Of a stretch of 64,000 nucleotides of DNA, positions 44,856 through 52,411 are shown in pieces (position 1 is the first letter of the stretch; every line of letters begins with the position of its first letter). The notes below the pieces were generated by a model, which was given only the letters and a program-made list of their open reading frames with translations, was not told the origin of the DNA and made no database searches. The DNA lies in assembly GCA_963751665.1 (NCBI GenBank), contig CAVVVF010000005.1:1-64000 (forward strand), read 5' to 3'. Both the position numbers and the translations under genes were made by a program. The DNA comes from AC-69 sp963751665 (GTDB lineage Bacteria > Actinomycetota > UBA4738 > HRBIN12).

Positions 44856-44885
44856 GCGCTGGCCGCGCGCGGAGAAGTTCGCGCG

Positions 44886-44961
44886 AATCACACGTATGTG
44901 ATTGAGCACGCCACATGTGGGTGCTAGCGTCCGAACACAGACCACATGTTGTACACGTGGT
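44886..44961. promoter_or_regulatory. Cluster of three palindromes after moaC
   Basis: AATCACA-CGTA-TGTGATT (44886-44903) is an inverted repeat with perfect 7-base arms. CCACATGTGG (44911-44920) is a perfect palindrome. ACCACATG-TTGTA-CACGTGGT (44941-44961) matches in 7 of 8 arm positions. The last two share the CACATG half-site. They lie before the membrane gene at 44999, which suggests operators for an unknown dimeric regulator. Confidence 0.45.
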
Positions 44962-44998
44962 GGCGGGCCGGGGAAACCGCGAACGAAAGGCTGGGCGC

Positions 44999-45575
44999 GT
45001 GGGTTGGTTGACGCTTGCGGCCTTGGGCATAGTATGGGCCGCCTTCCTCCTCCCCAAGAGCCGCCGGAGCGGTTCGCTTGTGGAGAGCGTGGAGGACTTC
45101 GAACGGAAGATGGAGCTGTTGGCTGAGACAGGACGACACGAAGATGGGCGGTGGATCATCACCCCACGCAAGGGGACCCCGTTCCTCGGACCCGACGCCC
45201 GTTCCCAGCGCCAGGGCCCGGGAGCGACGGCGCCGGGTCTTCGTCTCCCTTCTCGAGAGCATCGGCCTCACGTTCCTGATCGGCCTGGTGCCGCCTCTTC
45301 GGCCCATGTGGGCCGTGACCGGCATCCTGGTGGCGGCATTGGGCGCGTACGTGTGGTTGCTCCTGTGGATGAAGAAACAGGGTGCCGAGGCATCGGCGAG
45401 GCGAAGCGTGCAGGAGGCGAATGTGCCGGACCGCCCGAGGCCGGTCAGGCATCGCTATGTGTCGGAGGGCAAGCTGGCCAAGCCGGCGTACAGCGGGCTC
45501 GGCGTCTTCGACCACGACGACCTCACCAACATCGTGGTCCGGCCGGTCCGAAAGGTCGGCGTGGCCGGCGCCTAG
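44999..45575 (+). CDS. Membrane protein of unknown function (one frameshift)
   Basis: GTG 44999 follows AAAGG. The first frame reads VGWLTLAALGIVWAAFLLPK, SVEDFERKMELLAETGRHED and ends near 45205. The second continues RARERRRRVFVSLLESIGLT, PLRPMWAVTGILVAALGAYV and WLLLWMKKQ, ending in SGLGVFDHDDLTNIVVRPVR. An indel within GCCCGTTCCC near 45210 joins them (about 191 residues). The layout is one N-terminal helix, a charged middle and two central helices with a cytoplasmic tail. Similar proteins are common in Actinobacteria without known function. It precedes the translin-like gene by 24 bases. Confidence 0.6.
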
Positions 45576-45599
45576 CCCGGCGTCTAGACTCCGGCCGCG

Positions 45600-46235
45600 A
45601 TGAACCTGGATCAGATCTCGGACGACGTTCGCCTTCGCTTCGACCAGCGGATGGAGGCCCGTGAGCGCGCCCTCCCCGCCGCACGGCGCGCCATCCGGTC
45701 CTGCGCCAACGCGATCCGGGCCATCCACCGCTCCGAGTGGGACAAGGCTCACATGCTCATGGACCAAGCGAAGGCGGCCATCGACGAGGGCCTGTCGGCC
45801 GTGCGCGATCATCCCGAGATCCGGTTCGCCGGGTACCTCCAGGACGCCCAGAAGGAGTACGCGGAGGCCCGCATCACCGAGGCAGTGGTGACCGCGGCCG
45901 GCCAGCTTCCCACTCCCGAGGAGCTGGGCGTGGAGGACGCGCCGTTCCTGAACGGGATGTCCGAGGCCATCGGGGAGGGTCGCCGCCACATCCTGGACCT
46001 GCTCCGCCATGGCGAGGTGGACCGGGGCGAGGCCATCCTCTCGGCGATGGACGACATCTACTACGTGCTGGTGTCGATGGACTATCCCGACGCCATCACG
46101 ATGAACCTTCGGCGCTCCACCGACGTGGCCCGGAGCCTGATCGAGAAGACCCGCGGCGACCTGTCGATCGCGATCGTCCAGCGGCAGCTCCGCGACGCGC
46201 TCGATCGCCACGCCAAGGATGTGCTTGGCAAGTAG
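45600..46235 (+). CDS. Translin-family-like helical protein
   Basis: The 211 residues are all-helical. Key segments are RLRFDQRMEARERALPAARR, NAIRAIHRSEWDKAHMLMDQ, LPTPEELGVEDAPFLNGMSE and YPDAITMNLRRSTDVARSLI, then EKTRGDLS. The DYPDAIT...LRR..DVAR...EKTRGDL block is the C-terminal hallmark of translin homologues, which in eukaryotes bind RNA/DNA and form the C3PO nuclease with TRAX; prokaryotic members are little studied. Acidic nuclease residues of TRAX type are possible (E and D in the helices) but not certain. It lies between the membrane protein and tRNA-Ala. Confidence 0.7.
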   Translation: MNLDQISDDVRLRFDQRMEARERALPAARRAIRSCANAIRAIHRSEWDKAHMLMDQAKAAIDEGLSAVRDHPEIRFAGYLQDAQKEYAEARITEAVVTAAGQLPTPEELGVEDAPFLNGMSEAIGEGRRHILDLLRHGEVDRGEAILSAMDDIYYVLVSMDYPDAITMNLRRSTDVARSLIEKTRGDLSIAIVQRQLRDALDRHAKDVLGK

Positions 46236-46267
46236 CGAGGTCGGCCTTTGCTAGGCTAGCCGAGCAC

Positions 46268-46341
46268 GGGGGTGTAGCTCAGACCGGTAGAGCACTGCCT
46301 TCGCACGGCAGGGGTCAGGGGTTCAAATCCCCTCACCTCCA
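46268..46341 (+). tRNA. tRNA-Ala (anticodon CGC)
   Basis: GGGGGTG pairs with CACCTCC for the acceptor stem. The anticodon arm is CTGCC-TTCGCAC-GGCAG with anticodon CGC. The T-arm is AGGGG-TTCAAAT-CCCCT. The 3' CCA is not encoded. Confidence 0.93.
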
Positions 46342-46464
46342 CGTTCAACGCCTCATTCGACTCGGCCGTGCAAAGAGAGGCTCGAACACCTCGGACAATT
46401 CCACTCGAGGCTCTGTCGCGAGCTGTGGGTTGAATGCGCGGCGACAGTGGCCTACCCTGGGGGC

Positions 46465-46740
46465 ATGAACAGAGGAACAGGAACGGGACTCATCGTGTTC
46501 GGCGTCGTGCTGGGTGTCGTCGGCGCGATCATGGCGTTCGCGATCACCGTGCACACACGCGGGTTCAACATCAATACCGCGGGCTGGATCCTGCTCGTCG
46601 TCGGGATCGTCGTCCTGGTGATCGGGATCGCGATCTTGGTGACCGGCAGCCGGAGGAGCTCGACAACCGTCGAGAACGTCAAGAACACGCCTACGGGACA
46701 GGAGCGCGTCGAGGAGCGGCGGGACTGGGGCACGCCCTAA
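46465..46740 (+). CDS. DUF6458-like small membrane protein
   Basis: The start is taken as ATG 46465. The 91 residues have two membrane helices (TGLIVFGVVLGVVGAIMAFA and AGWILLVVGIVVLVIGIAIL) separated by VHTRGFNINT, with a polar tail. This two-helix pattern with an NINTxGWILLVVG core is that of DUF6458 proteins in Actinobacteria. TACCCT about ten bases upstream could be a -10 element for a leaderless transcript. Function unknown. It begins an island of small envelope proteins. Confidence 0.7.
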   Translation: MNRGTGTGLIVFGVVLGVVGAIMAFAITVHTRGFNINTAGWILLVVGIVVLVIGIAILVTGSRRSSTTVENVKNTPTGQERVEERRDWGTP

Positions 46741-46826
46741 ACCGGGCCCGGCCGCACAAGAGCGACACCAAGCACACGAAGCCCGGCCCGAGGGCCGAGG
46801 CTCTGGTTCGGCGTCGAAGGAGGAAC

Positions 46827-46919
46827 ATGCTTGCGGCTGGCGGAGGGCTCGGTATCGTCGGCATCATCGTGGTCGTTCTTATCGTGCTGGCAATCGTCTA
46901 CTTCGTGAGGCGTCGCTGA
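46827..46919 (+). CDS. 30-residue single-helix membrane protein
   Basis: AAGGAGG precedes ATG 46827 with good spacing. The product has a Gly-rich start (MLAAGGGLG) and one strongly hydrophobic helix (IVGIIVVVLIVLAIVYFV) followed by RRR, an inside-positive orientation. The strong ribosome-binding site makes it credible despite its length. Similar tiny proteins act as membrane regulators elsewhere; here the role is unknown. Confidence 0.6.
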   Translation: MLAAGGGLGIVGIIVVVLIVLAIVYFVRRR

Positions 46920-46966
46920 ACGAAACGATCCTGCGAACCGGAAGACCACAAGGTAGGGAGGCGAGC

Positions 46967-47143
46967 ATGAGCCGCACGTTGGGCGCAGTGCTGTTCGTTG
47001 TCTACATCATCATCGGCCTGGTCGTGGCGGCTGGACACCATTACTTCGAGCATCTCGGCTCGCCGAAGCCGATCGCCTCGGCAGTCCTCGCAGTGCTGTT
47101 GTGGCCCCTGGTCCTCTTCGGGGTCAACCTTCATCTCAAGTAA
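46967..47143 (+). CDS. 58-residue two-helix membrane protein
   Basis: GGGAGG lies before ATG 46967. The product, MSRTLGAVLFVVYIIIGLVV followed by AAGHHYFEHLGSPKP, then IASAVLAVLLWPLVLFGVNL and HLK, has two membrane helices linked by a His-containing loop (HHYFEH). It continues the small-protein island. No family is recognised with certainty. Confidence 0.65.
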   Translation: MSRTLGAVLFVVYIIIGLVVAAGHHYFEHLGSPKPIASAVLAVLLWPLVLFGVNLHLK

Positions 47144-47162
47144 GGGCGCCGGGAGGTGCTTG

Positions 47163-47346
47163 ATGGCAGGAACAGCGAGGCAGGCCGAGAGGGAAGGCAA
47201 ACAAGGTCGCAGGGTCCGCCAAGAAGGCAGTCGGAAAGGCAACGAAGAATCGGAGTCTTCAGGCGAAGGGATCCGTACAGAAGGCCAAGGGCACCGTCCA
47301 GGACACTGCTGGCAAGCTCGGACGGAAGGTTCGTGGCAAGAGCTAG
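47163..47346 (+). CDS. CsbD-family stress protein (one frameshift)
   Basis: ATG 47163 starts MAGTARQAER. One extra base in GAGAGGGAAGG near 47195 must be removed. The protein then reads KANKVAGSAKKAVGKATKNR and LQAKGSVQKAKGTVQDTAGK followed by LGRKVRGKS, about 60 residues. The repeated AKGxxQxAKGxVQ pattern rich in Lys, Gly and Ala is that of CsbD-like general stress proteins. Function in the cell is unknown, although family members are induced in stress. It has the same orientation as the small membrane genes upstream. Confidence 0.65.
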
Positions 47347-47357
47347 CTCATGAACGG

Positions 47358-47576
47358 TTACCCTTCGGGGTCGACGGGCGTCACCGTCTCGTCCGACGTG
47401 CGGCGCTCCACGTCGAGCCGATCGGCGTCGGCGGTTTTGAGCTGCGCGCCTTCGACCTCGTGGCCGCACGTGAAGGTCTGCACCTGACGGCTCTCGGGCT
47501 GCTGGTCGCCGAAGTCGATGGTGCGCAGGGTGCCCTCACCACAGATGGGGCAGGTAGTCGAGTCGGGCTCACTCAT
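47358..47576 (-). CDS. Small zinc-binding protein
   Basis: The 72-residue product starts MSEPDSTTCPICGEGTLRTI and has a second pair in FTCGHEVEGAQL. CPIC plus CGH could form one zinc site. The rest is acidic and polar. It converges on the CsbD gene with 11 bases between the stops. No family is recognised with certainty, and a role as a short adaptor or redox protein is only a guess. Confidence 0.6.
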   Translation of the reverse strand: MSEPDSTTCPICGEGTLRTIDFGDQQPESRQVQTFTCGHEVEGAQLKTADADRLDVERRTSDETVTPVDPEG

Positions 47577-47618
47577 CGGGTCTACGGTACACCGAAGTCC
47601 AAGCGGTTCCTCGCGAGC

Positions 47619-48143
47619 TCAGAACGTGAACGAGCAGTTCTCGCAGAGGAACGCGCCGGTCGGACCCGGTGCGCTGTGGCCGCCGCAACGAGGACACCGG
47701 CGGCAGGGCGCCCCGGTCTTCCCACATGGAACGGGATCCGTCGTCGTTCCGGGCTCGTCCCACGAGGTCGCGCCCTCAGCGGGGCGCGGGAGCTGCATCG
47801 AGAGCAGGTACATCGGCTTGGGCCCGGACAGGAACCCGTGCGGGTGGCGGTCGGCCCGCCCTACGATCATCCCCGGATTGAGCGCCAGAGGCTCCTCCGT
47901 TCCGAAGCGCGCCTGACCCTTGCCACCGAGTACCGTCACCCACTCTTCCGAGTCCGGGTGGGTGTGCGCGTAGGCGATCTGGTGAGGCGCGAAGCACTGG
48001 AGTGAGAGGTAGTAGTCCGACCCCGTCGAGATCGGGACCCGGCGAAACCCCGACGGGCACAGCTCGACCAGGTCCCGAGGCGCAGCGCGGAAGACCCCGA
48101 GGTTGTCCAGGACCTCCGCCAGGTCTCCGATCGAGTGGTGCAT
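47619..48143 (-). CDS. Cupin protein with C-terminal zinc ribbon
   Basis: ATG 48143 gives 174 residues; an earlier start (48191) adds a basic tract. The cupin core has APHQIAYAHTHPDSEEWVTV, with the HxH...E metal-type set, then LNPGMIVGRADRHPHGFLSG. After a linker, a zinc ribbon follows: PCRRCPRCGGHSAPG and FLCENCSF. The combination suggests a ligand- or metal-sensing protein that also binds nucleic acid or protein, but no function is established. Its 3' end is 42 bases from the small zinc protein gene, so they may be cotranscribed. Confidence 0.7.
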   Translation of the reverse strand: MHHSIGDLAEVLDNLGVFRAAPRDLVELCPSGFRRVPISTGSDYYLSLQCFAPHQIAYAHTHPDSEEWVTVLGGKGQARFGTEEPLALNPGMIVGRADRHPHGFLSGPKPMYLLSMQLPRPAEGATSWDEPGTTTDPVPCGKTGAPCRRCPRCGGHSAPGPTGAFLCENCSFTF

Positions 48144-48285
48144 CCCGCCCGGAAGTAGATGACGAAACCGAGCTGGGAGCAACCGGACCACGCCCCTGGG
48201 CTGGTCGCCGCCGCGGTCTCGCTCGCTGTCAGCGACCGAGCGGCGCCACCTATATAGTGGCTAGAGGCTAAAGGGGGTGGGCGAC

Positions 48286-48474
48286 ATGCTCGGAGCTCTC
48301 GGGATGCTCGCGGCGAAGGGCGGCCGCAACACCGACACCATCTTGTGGATCATCGCTGCCGTGCTTGTGATTGCCGGCATCGTGTCTCTCCTCAGGGGAG
48401 CGGTCATCGTCGGGATCGTCCTCATCATCCTTGGACTGCTCGTGGGACCAGGTGGGGTGAGCATCTTCAGCTAG
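48286..48474 (+). CDS. Small membrane protein with GPGG end
   Basis: A -10-like TATAGT (48253-48258) and AAAGGGGG precede ATG 48286; GTG 48277 is an alternative in the same frame. The 62 residues have a helix TILWIIAAVLVIAGIVSLLR and a second helix AVIVGIVLIILGLLVGPGGV. The length and the LLVGPGGVS end recall small membrane proteins of the GPGG type. It is the start of a two-gene set with the 45-residue protein. Confidence 0.65.
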   Translation: MLGALGMLAAKGGRNTDTILWIIAAVLVIAGIVSLLRGAVIVGIVLIILGLLVGPGGVSIFS

Positions 48475-48537
48475 CCCAGGAAGGCTCAAGAAAGACGCTC
48501 CTTACCAAGTTCGGCCAGCGGAGGGAGGAAGCGGCTC

Positions 48538-48675
48538 ATGGACAACCCGGTTCTTTGGGTGGTGGTCGGCGTGGTGGGGGTTCTTCTCCTCATTTTCCTG
48601 TTTCGCGGCGCCGGCCGCAGGCGAGGTGCGCGCGGCCGCGGAGGGCTTCGCCGGCGGTGGACCTTTCGCCGCTAG
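48538..48675 (+). CDS. 45-residue membrane protein with Arg/Gly-rich tail
   Basis: GGAGGGAGG lies upstream of ATG 48538. The product has one helix (VLWVVVGVVGVLLLIFLFRG) followed by a strongly basic tail (AGRRRGARGRGGLRRRWTFR). The topology is inside-positive with a cytoplasmic Arg/Gly-rich end that may bind nucleic acid or acidic lipids (inference). No family known. Confidence 0.5.
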   Translation: MDNPVLWVVVGVVGVLLLIFLFRGAGRRRGARGRGGLRRRWTFRR

Positions 48676-48730
48676 GTTGGCGTGACCCCGCCAGCGGGTT
48701 CTCCATGGCGAGCCGCGCTGGCCACCAGCC

Positions 48731-49138
48731 TCAGGCCACGGTCACCGACCCTCGCATCCCGAATGCGTAGTGCCCCGGGAGATGGCAGCCGAAGATGAGC
48801 GAGCCCGACCGAACGAAGGTGTAGGTCGTCGTCCGGGTCGTGCCCGCGGGGATCGACATCTCGCCGGGACGAGGCGCGTGGTGCGCCTCGGTCCCCAGCT
48901 CGTGGACCTCCTGGACCTTGGCATCGCCCAGGATGAACTCGTGATCGATGGGATCGGTGTTGTGGACCACGAACCGGACGGTCGTGCCCGGGACGAACTC
49001 GAGCTTCGAGGGATCGAAGTGCGAGTAGTGGATGGTGATCTCCACCGTTCGCACTCCCGGGTTCGCGGCTGCGGGGCGGCATGCGGCCGGGACCGCGATC
49101 AATGCGATCGCGAGCACCAGCCGCAGGCCGCCCCTCAT
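48731..49138 (-). CDS. Cupredoxin-like lipoprotein
   Basis: ATG 49138 begins MRGGLRLVLAIALIAVPAAC, a signal peptide with lipobox (PAAC). The domain EITIHYSHFDPSKLEFVPG resembles other blue-copper folds. Copper ligands are His in PIDHEFILG and Cys, His, Met in FGCHLPGHYAFGM, a complete type-1 set. It follows a DUF2330 gene by six bases, so the pair is an operon. It should work outside the membrane in electron transfer or copper binding. It is the third cupredoxin of the window. Confidence 0.85.
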   Translation of the reverse strand: MRGGLRLVLAIALIAVPAACRPAAANPGVRTVEITIHYSHFDPSKLEFVPGTTVRFVVHNTDPIDHEFILGDAKVQEVHELGTEAHHAPRPGEMSIPAGTTRTTTYTFVRSGSLIFGCHLPGHYAFGMRGSVTVA

Positions 49139-49144
49139 TGCTGT

Positions 49145-50236
49145 CTACCCCACCCTCGGACGGAGCCGGCTGCGGCCGAGCCAGGCCCCCGTCGCGATCC
49201 CGGCGATCAGGGCCAGGGCGGCGAGAGCCGCCGGCCAGATGCGACCGGCGGCCGCGTCCAACGCTGAAGCGTCGCGAGGCGACAGGCCGGCCGCGACCGG
49301 CGAGGGCCGTCCGGCGCCGGTCGCATCGACGGCGAGGTCGTACTTCAGGGCACCGGCGTTCGCGTCCACGCGCATGTACGTGAGCCACATCCCGGATGCC
49401 GGAAGCCATTGCATCCCCTTGTCCGAGCGGAGATCGGAGAGGAGCGATCCCGAGGCAGGCTCGCTGCGCTCGAGCACGAGCCCCGGTCGGGGCGAACCTT
49501 CTGGGGCCACTCCGATGAGGGGCGAGCTCGATCCGCCGGCCTCGACGGGCGCGGGGAGCAACGCGGGCTCGCGGTCGGTCAGCAGGAAGACGTCGGCCTC
49601 GATGGGCGCATCCGCGGGTGCGCCGAGCCCCAGGATCCGGAGGGGGACCCACGGGTTCGTCGTTGGGATGACCACGTGCACCGGCGTGCCCTCGCCCTGC
49701 GAGATCCCTTGCTCCTTGGCCCGGTCGCCGTTGAACCGGACGGCCATGAAGATTGGGCTGCGGTTCGCGTAGAAGTCGAGGACCTCCGGCGCGTCGGGCG
49801 GGAGCAGGAACCCATGCTCGCGAGCCCAGTTGCCGACGGCCGTGCCCCCGCCCTTCAGGACCGTCACGTCGAGGGCGTCGATCTGGGTCTCGAGGAGCAC
49901 CTTGGCGTCGGCGGCCGCGGGGGAGGCGAGCGCGGCGAACCGGAGCACCGGTTGCGTCTCCTGCACAAGTCGCTGGAGCGTCCAGTCCCCGGCGCGCACG
50001 ACCTTCGAAGGCACGCCGGGCAGGGGAACGATCGAGCCGAACTCCCCGCCGACCCCGGCGAACTGGAATGAGGTCACGTAGTGCTCGACCCCGAGGTGGT
50101 ACGCGGCGAGGGTCGTGGTGCGGACGAGAGTGACGCTGCCGTTCGCGTTCACCAGCCCGCCGCAGGCCCAAGCCGGGCCGCCGGCCAGGAGAAGGACGAG
50201 TGTGGCTGGCACCAGGAAGACGATCCGTCGGCGCAT
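49145..50236 (-). CDS. DUF2330 membrane-anchored protein
   Basis: The 363 residues start with a signal peptide (RRRIVFLVPATLVLLLAGGP, cleavage near AWA) followed at once by CGGLVNANG, the characteristic Cys-Gly-Gly start of mature DUF2330 proteins. The body contains FAGVGGEFGSIVPLPGVPSK, GNWAREHGFLLPPDAPEVLD and NPWVPLRILGLG. A C-terminal helix (WPAALAALALIAGIATGAWL) anchors it. Function is unknown. It is cotranscribed with the cupredoxin and divergent from the sensor kinase at 50359. Confidence 0.8.
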   Translation of the reverse strand: MRRRIVFLVPATLVLLLAGGPAWACGGLVNANGSVTLVRTTTLAAYHLGVEHYVTSFQFAGVGGEFGSIVPLPGVPSKVVRAGDWTLQRLVQETQPVLRFAALASPAAADAKVLLETQIDALDVTVLKGGGTAVGNWAREHGFLLPPDAPEVLDFYANRSPIFMAVRFNGDRAKEQGISQGEGTPVHVVIPTTNPWVPLRILGLGAPADAPIEADVFLLTDREPALLPAPVEAGGSSSPLIGVAPEGSPRPGLVLERSEPASGSLLSDLRSDKGMQWLPASGMWLTYMRVDANAGALKYDLAVDATGAGRPSPVAAGLSPRDASALDAAAGRIWPAALAALALIAGIATGAWLGRSRLRPRVG

Positions 50237-50358
50237 GGCGTGCCTCCTTCGGTCGGGTACGACCGAGCTTGGACGCCGGCACGAGCGTGGGGGGTTCCCT
50301 GCATCTCAAGCGCCTGGTGCCGATGCCGATACTCGACCGAAACGGAGAGAAGGATCGC

Positions 50359-51810
50359 GTGGCGTCGTCGAGGGTCGCCGTCCGCTTGCCGAGGCTCAGC
50401 CTCCTGGGGAAATTCGCCGTCGTGAGCCTGATCCCGATCGTGCTCCTCGGCCTGGTCCTGGCGAAGACGCTCCAGGTCCAGATCCGGGACCAAGCCCTGA
50501 CGAGCGCCCGGCAGCTGGCCGCGCTCGTTGCCCGACTCGACATCCAGCCGCAACTGACACCGGACGACCTCAGCCAGGGGCTCACACCGGAGCGTCTTCG
50601 GCGACTCGACCAGGTCCTTCATGCCGGGCTGGTCGGCGAGGAGATCGCGCGGGTCAAGATCTGGAGCCGCGACCTCCGCGTGGTGTACTCGGACGACCCC
50701 GAGCTCATCGGTCGTGCCTTCCCCTCGTCCGATGAGCTCGAGGAGGCGTTGGACGGACGCGTCGCCTCCGAGGTGTCCGATCTCACCAAGGAGGAGAACG
50801 TCGGCGACCGAAGCTATGGCAAGCTACTCGAGGTCTATGTCCCCCTGACATTCCCGGGCGATCCGGCGCCGGCGGGAGCATTCGAGCTCTATCTTCCGTA
50901 CCGACCGATCGAGGCCGCGATCGCACGCGACAGTCACCGGCTGTATCTGGTGCTCCTCGGAGGCCTGGCGCTCCTGTACGCCGCACTATTCCGCATCGTC
51001 GCGACCGCGTCCAGACGCCTTCGGCGCCAAGCGGACCGAGAGCTTCGACTGGCCAACGAGGAACGCGATCTGGCGCTCCGGAAGGCCGCCGTCATCGCGA
51101 CCGTGTCGCACGAGTTCAGGACCCCGCTCACGATCATCGAGGGTGTCTCGAAGACCCTCGAGCGGCAGGACCTGGTGGTGGGGGCCGGACGCTCCATGCT
51201 CGACAGCCTTCGGAATGCCAGCCACCGGCTGGCCGATCTGGTGGAGGCCCTGCTCGCGGCGGCCGAAGGGATGGAACGGGAGGCTCACGTGCAGCGCCGG
51301 CCGGTCGCCCTGAGCAACCTCATCCATGCCGTGGTCGATCGGCTCTCAGCGTTCGATGCCCGCGGCCGAGTGCGCGTCGTGGCGACCCCGGACGGAGACG
51401 CCGTGTTGAGCGATCCGGCCATGCTCAAGCCGCTCCTGCGGCACCTCATCGAGAACGCGCTGAAGTTCTCTCCTCCTGGGAGCGCGGTCGACATCTCGAT
51501 CGCCCGGACCTTCGGCGAAGTGGTAGTCAGGGTCCGCGATCGCGGTCCCGGCATCGACCCGGAGTTCCTGGAGCGGGCGTTCGATCCGTTCACACAGGGG
51601 GATCAGTCCACGACCAGAGCGAACCGAGGCCTGGGCATCGGCCTGTTCGCGGCACGCAAGATCGCGGAGCTGCTCGGCGGTCGGGTCGAGCTCAGGCGTC
51701 ATCCGGGCGGTGGGATGGAGGCGATCCTTCATCTGCCCGACACGAACGAGGACCGAGCGCTCGTCGCCGCCGACGTCGACTCGGCCGACGCCGCGGCGGT
51801 CGGGTCATGA
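50359..51810 (+). CDS. Sensor histidine kinase
   Basis: GTG 50359 follows AGAAGGA with good spacing. The 483 residues have an N-terminal helix (SLLGKFAVVSLIPIVLLGLV), an extracytoplasmic sensor of about 150 residues (helical start, then WSRDLRVVYSDDPELIGRAF, similar to single-Cache/PDC-like domains), a second helix (LYLVLLGGLALLYAALF), HisKA with the phosphorylatable His in ATVSHEFRTPLTII, and HATPase boxes (LIENALKFSPPGS, RDRGPGIDPEFLE, RGLGIGLFAARKI). No response regulator is adjacent, so it is an orphan. Its divergent neighbours are DUF2330 and cupredoxin genes. Confidence 0.85.
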   Translation: MASSRVAVRLPRLSLLGKFAVVSLIPIVLLGLVLAKTLQVQIRDQALTSARQLAALVARLDIQPQLTPDDLSQGLTPERLRRLDQVLHAGLVGEEIARVKIWSRDLRVVYSDDPELIGRAFPSSDELEEALDGRVASEVSDLTKEENVGDRSYGKLLEVYVPLTFPGDPAPAGAFELYLPYRPIEAAIARDSHRLYLVLLGGLALLYAALFRIVATASRRLRRQADRELRLANEERDLALRKAAVIATVSHEFRTPLTIIEGVSKTLERQDLVVGAGRSMLDSLRNASHRLADLVEALLAAAEGMEREAHVQRRPVALSNLIHAVVDRLSAFDARGRVRVVATPDGDAVLSDPAMLKPLLRHLIENALKFSPPGSAVDISIARTFGEVVVRVRDRGPGIDPEFLERAFDPFTQGDQSTTRANRGLGIGLFAARKIAELLGGRVELRRHPGGGMEAILHLPDTNEDRALVAADVDSADAAAVGS

Positions 51811-51832
51811 CCGCGGAAAAGTGCGGCCGGAT

Positions 51833-52406
51833 CTAGCCGGTCAGCTCCGAGTAGCGGAAGCAGTCCGTGGTGTGGTCGTTGACCATGCCCCACCGCCTGC
51901 ATGAACGCGTAGCAGATCGTCGGCCCGACGAACCGGAACCCCCGCTTCTTCAGGTCCTTGCTCATGGCCCGGGACTCCGCCGTCTCGGACGGGATCTCAG
52001 ACAGGCGCCGCCACCGGTTGTGGATAGGCTCGCCGTCGACGAAGGACCACAGGTACTCGGGGAGCGGCCCGAGGTCCGCTCGGAGCGCGAGCACCGTCCG
52101 CGCATTGGCGACGGTCGCATCGATCTTGGCCCGGTTCCGCACGATGCCAGGATCCCGCATGAGTCGCTCGATCTTCCCCGCGTCGAACCGCGCGACCTTG
52201 GCCGGATCGAAGCCGGAGAAGGCACGCCGGTACCCCTCCCGCTTGTTCAGGATGGTCTGCCACGACAACCCGGCCTGCGCTCCTTCGAGCGTCAGCATCT
52301 CGAACAGATGGCGTTCGTCGCGGCTTGGCGTTCCCCACTCCTCGTCGTGATAGGCGAGCATCGGGGCGTCGCTTCCCTGGGCCCACTCGCACCGCTCCCT
52401 CGCCAT
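51833..52406 (-). CDS. tag: DNA-3-methyladenine glycosylase I (one frameshift)
   Basis: ATG 52406 begins MARERCEWAQGSDAPMLAYH, the TagI zinc-site start. EEWGTPSRDERHLFEMLTLE, GAQAGLSWQTILNKREGYRR and FVGPTICYAFMQAVG are all conserved. One extra G near 51893 (GTGGGGC) shifts the frame; the restored end is MVNDHTTDCFRYSELTG, which contains the second zinc ligands. Corrected length is about 190 residues. It removes 3-methyladenine from alkylated DNA. The gene follows an HxlR regulator by six bases. Confidence 0.85.
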
Positions 52407-52411
52407 CCGAG

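Noticed and set aside
44886..44903. CRP/FNR-type binding site
   Set aside because: The half-sites are inverted relative to CRP (TCACA first) and the spacer is 4 bases, not 6.
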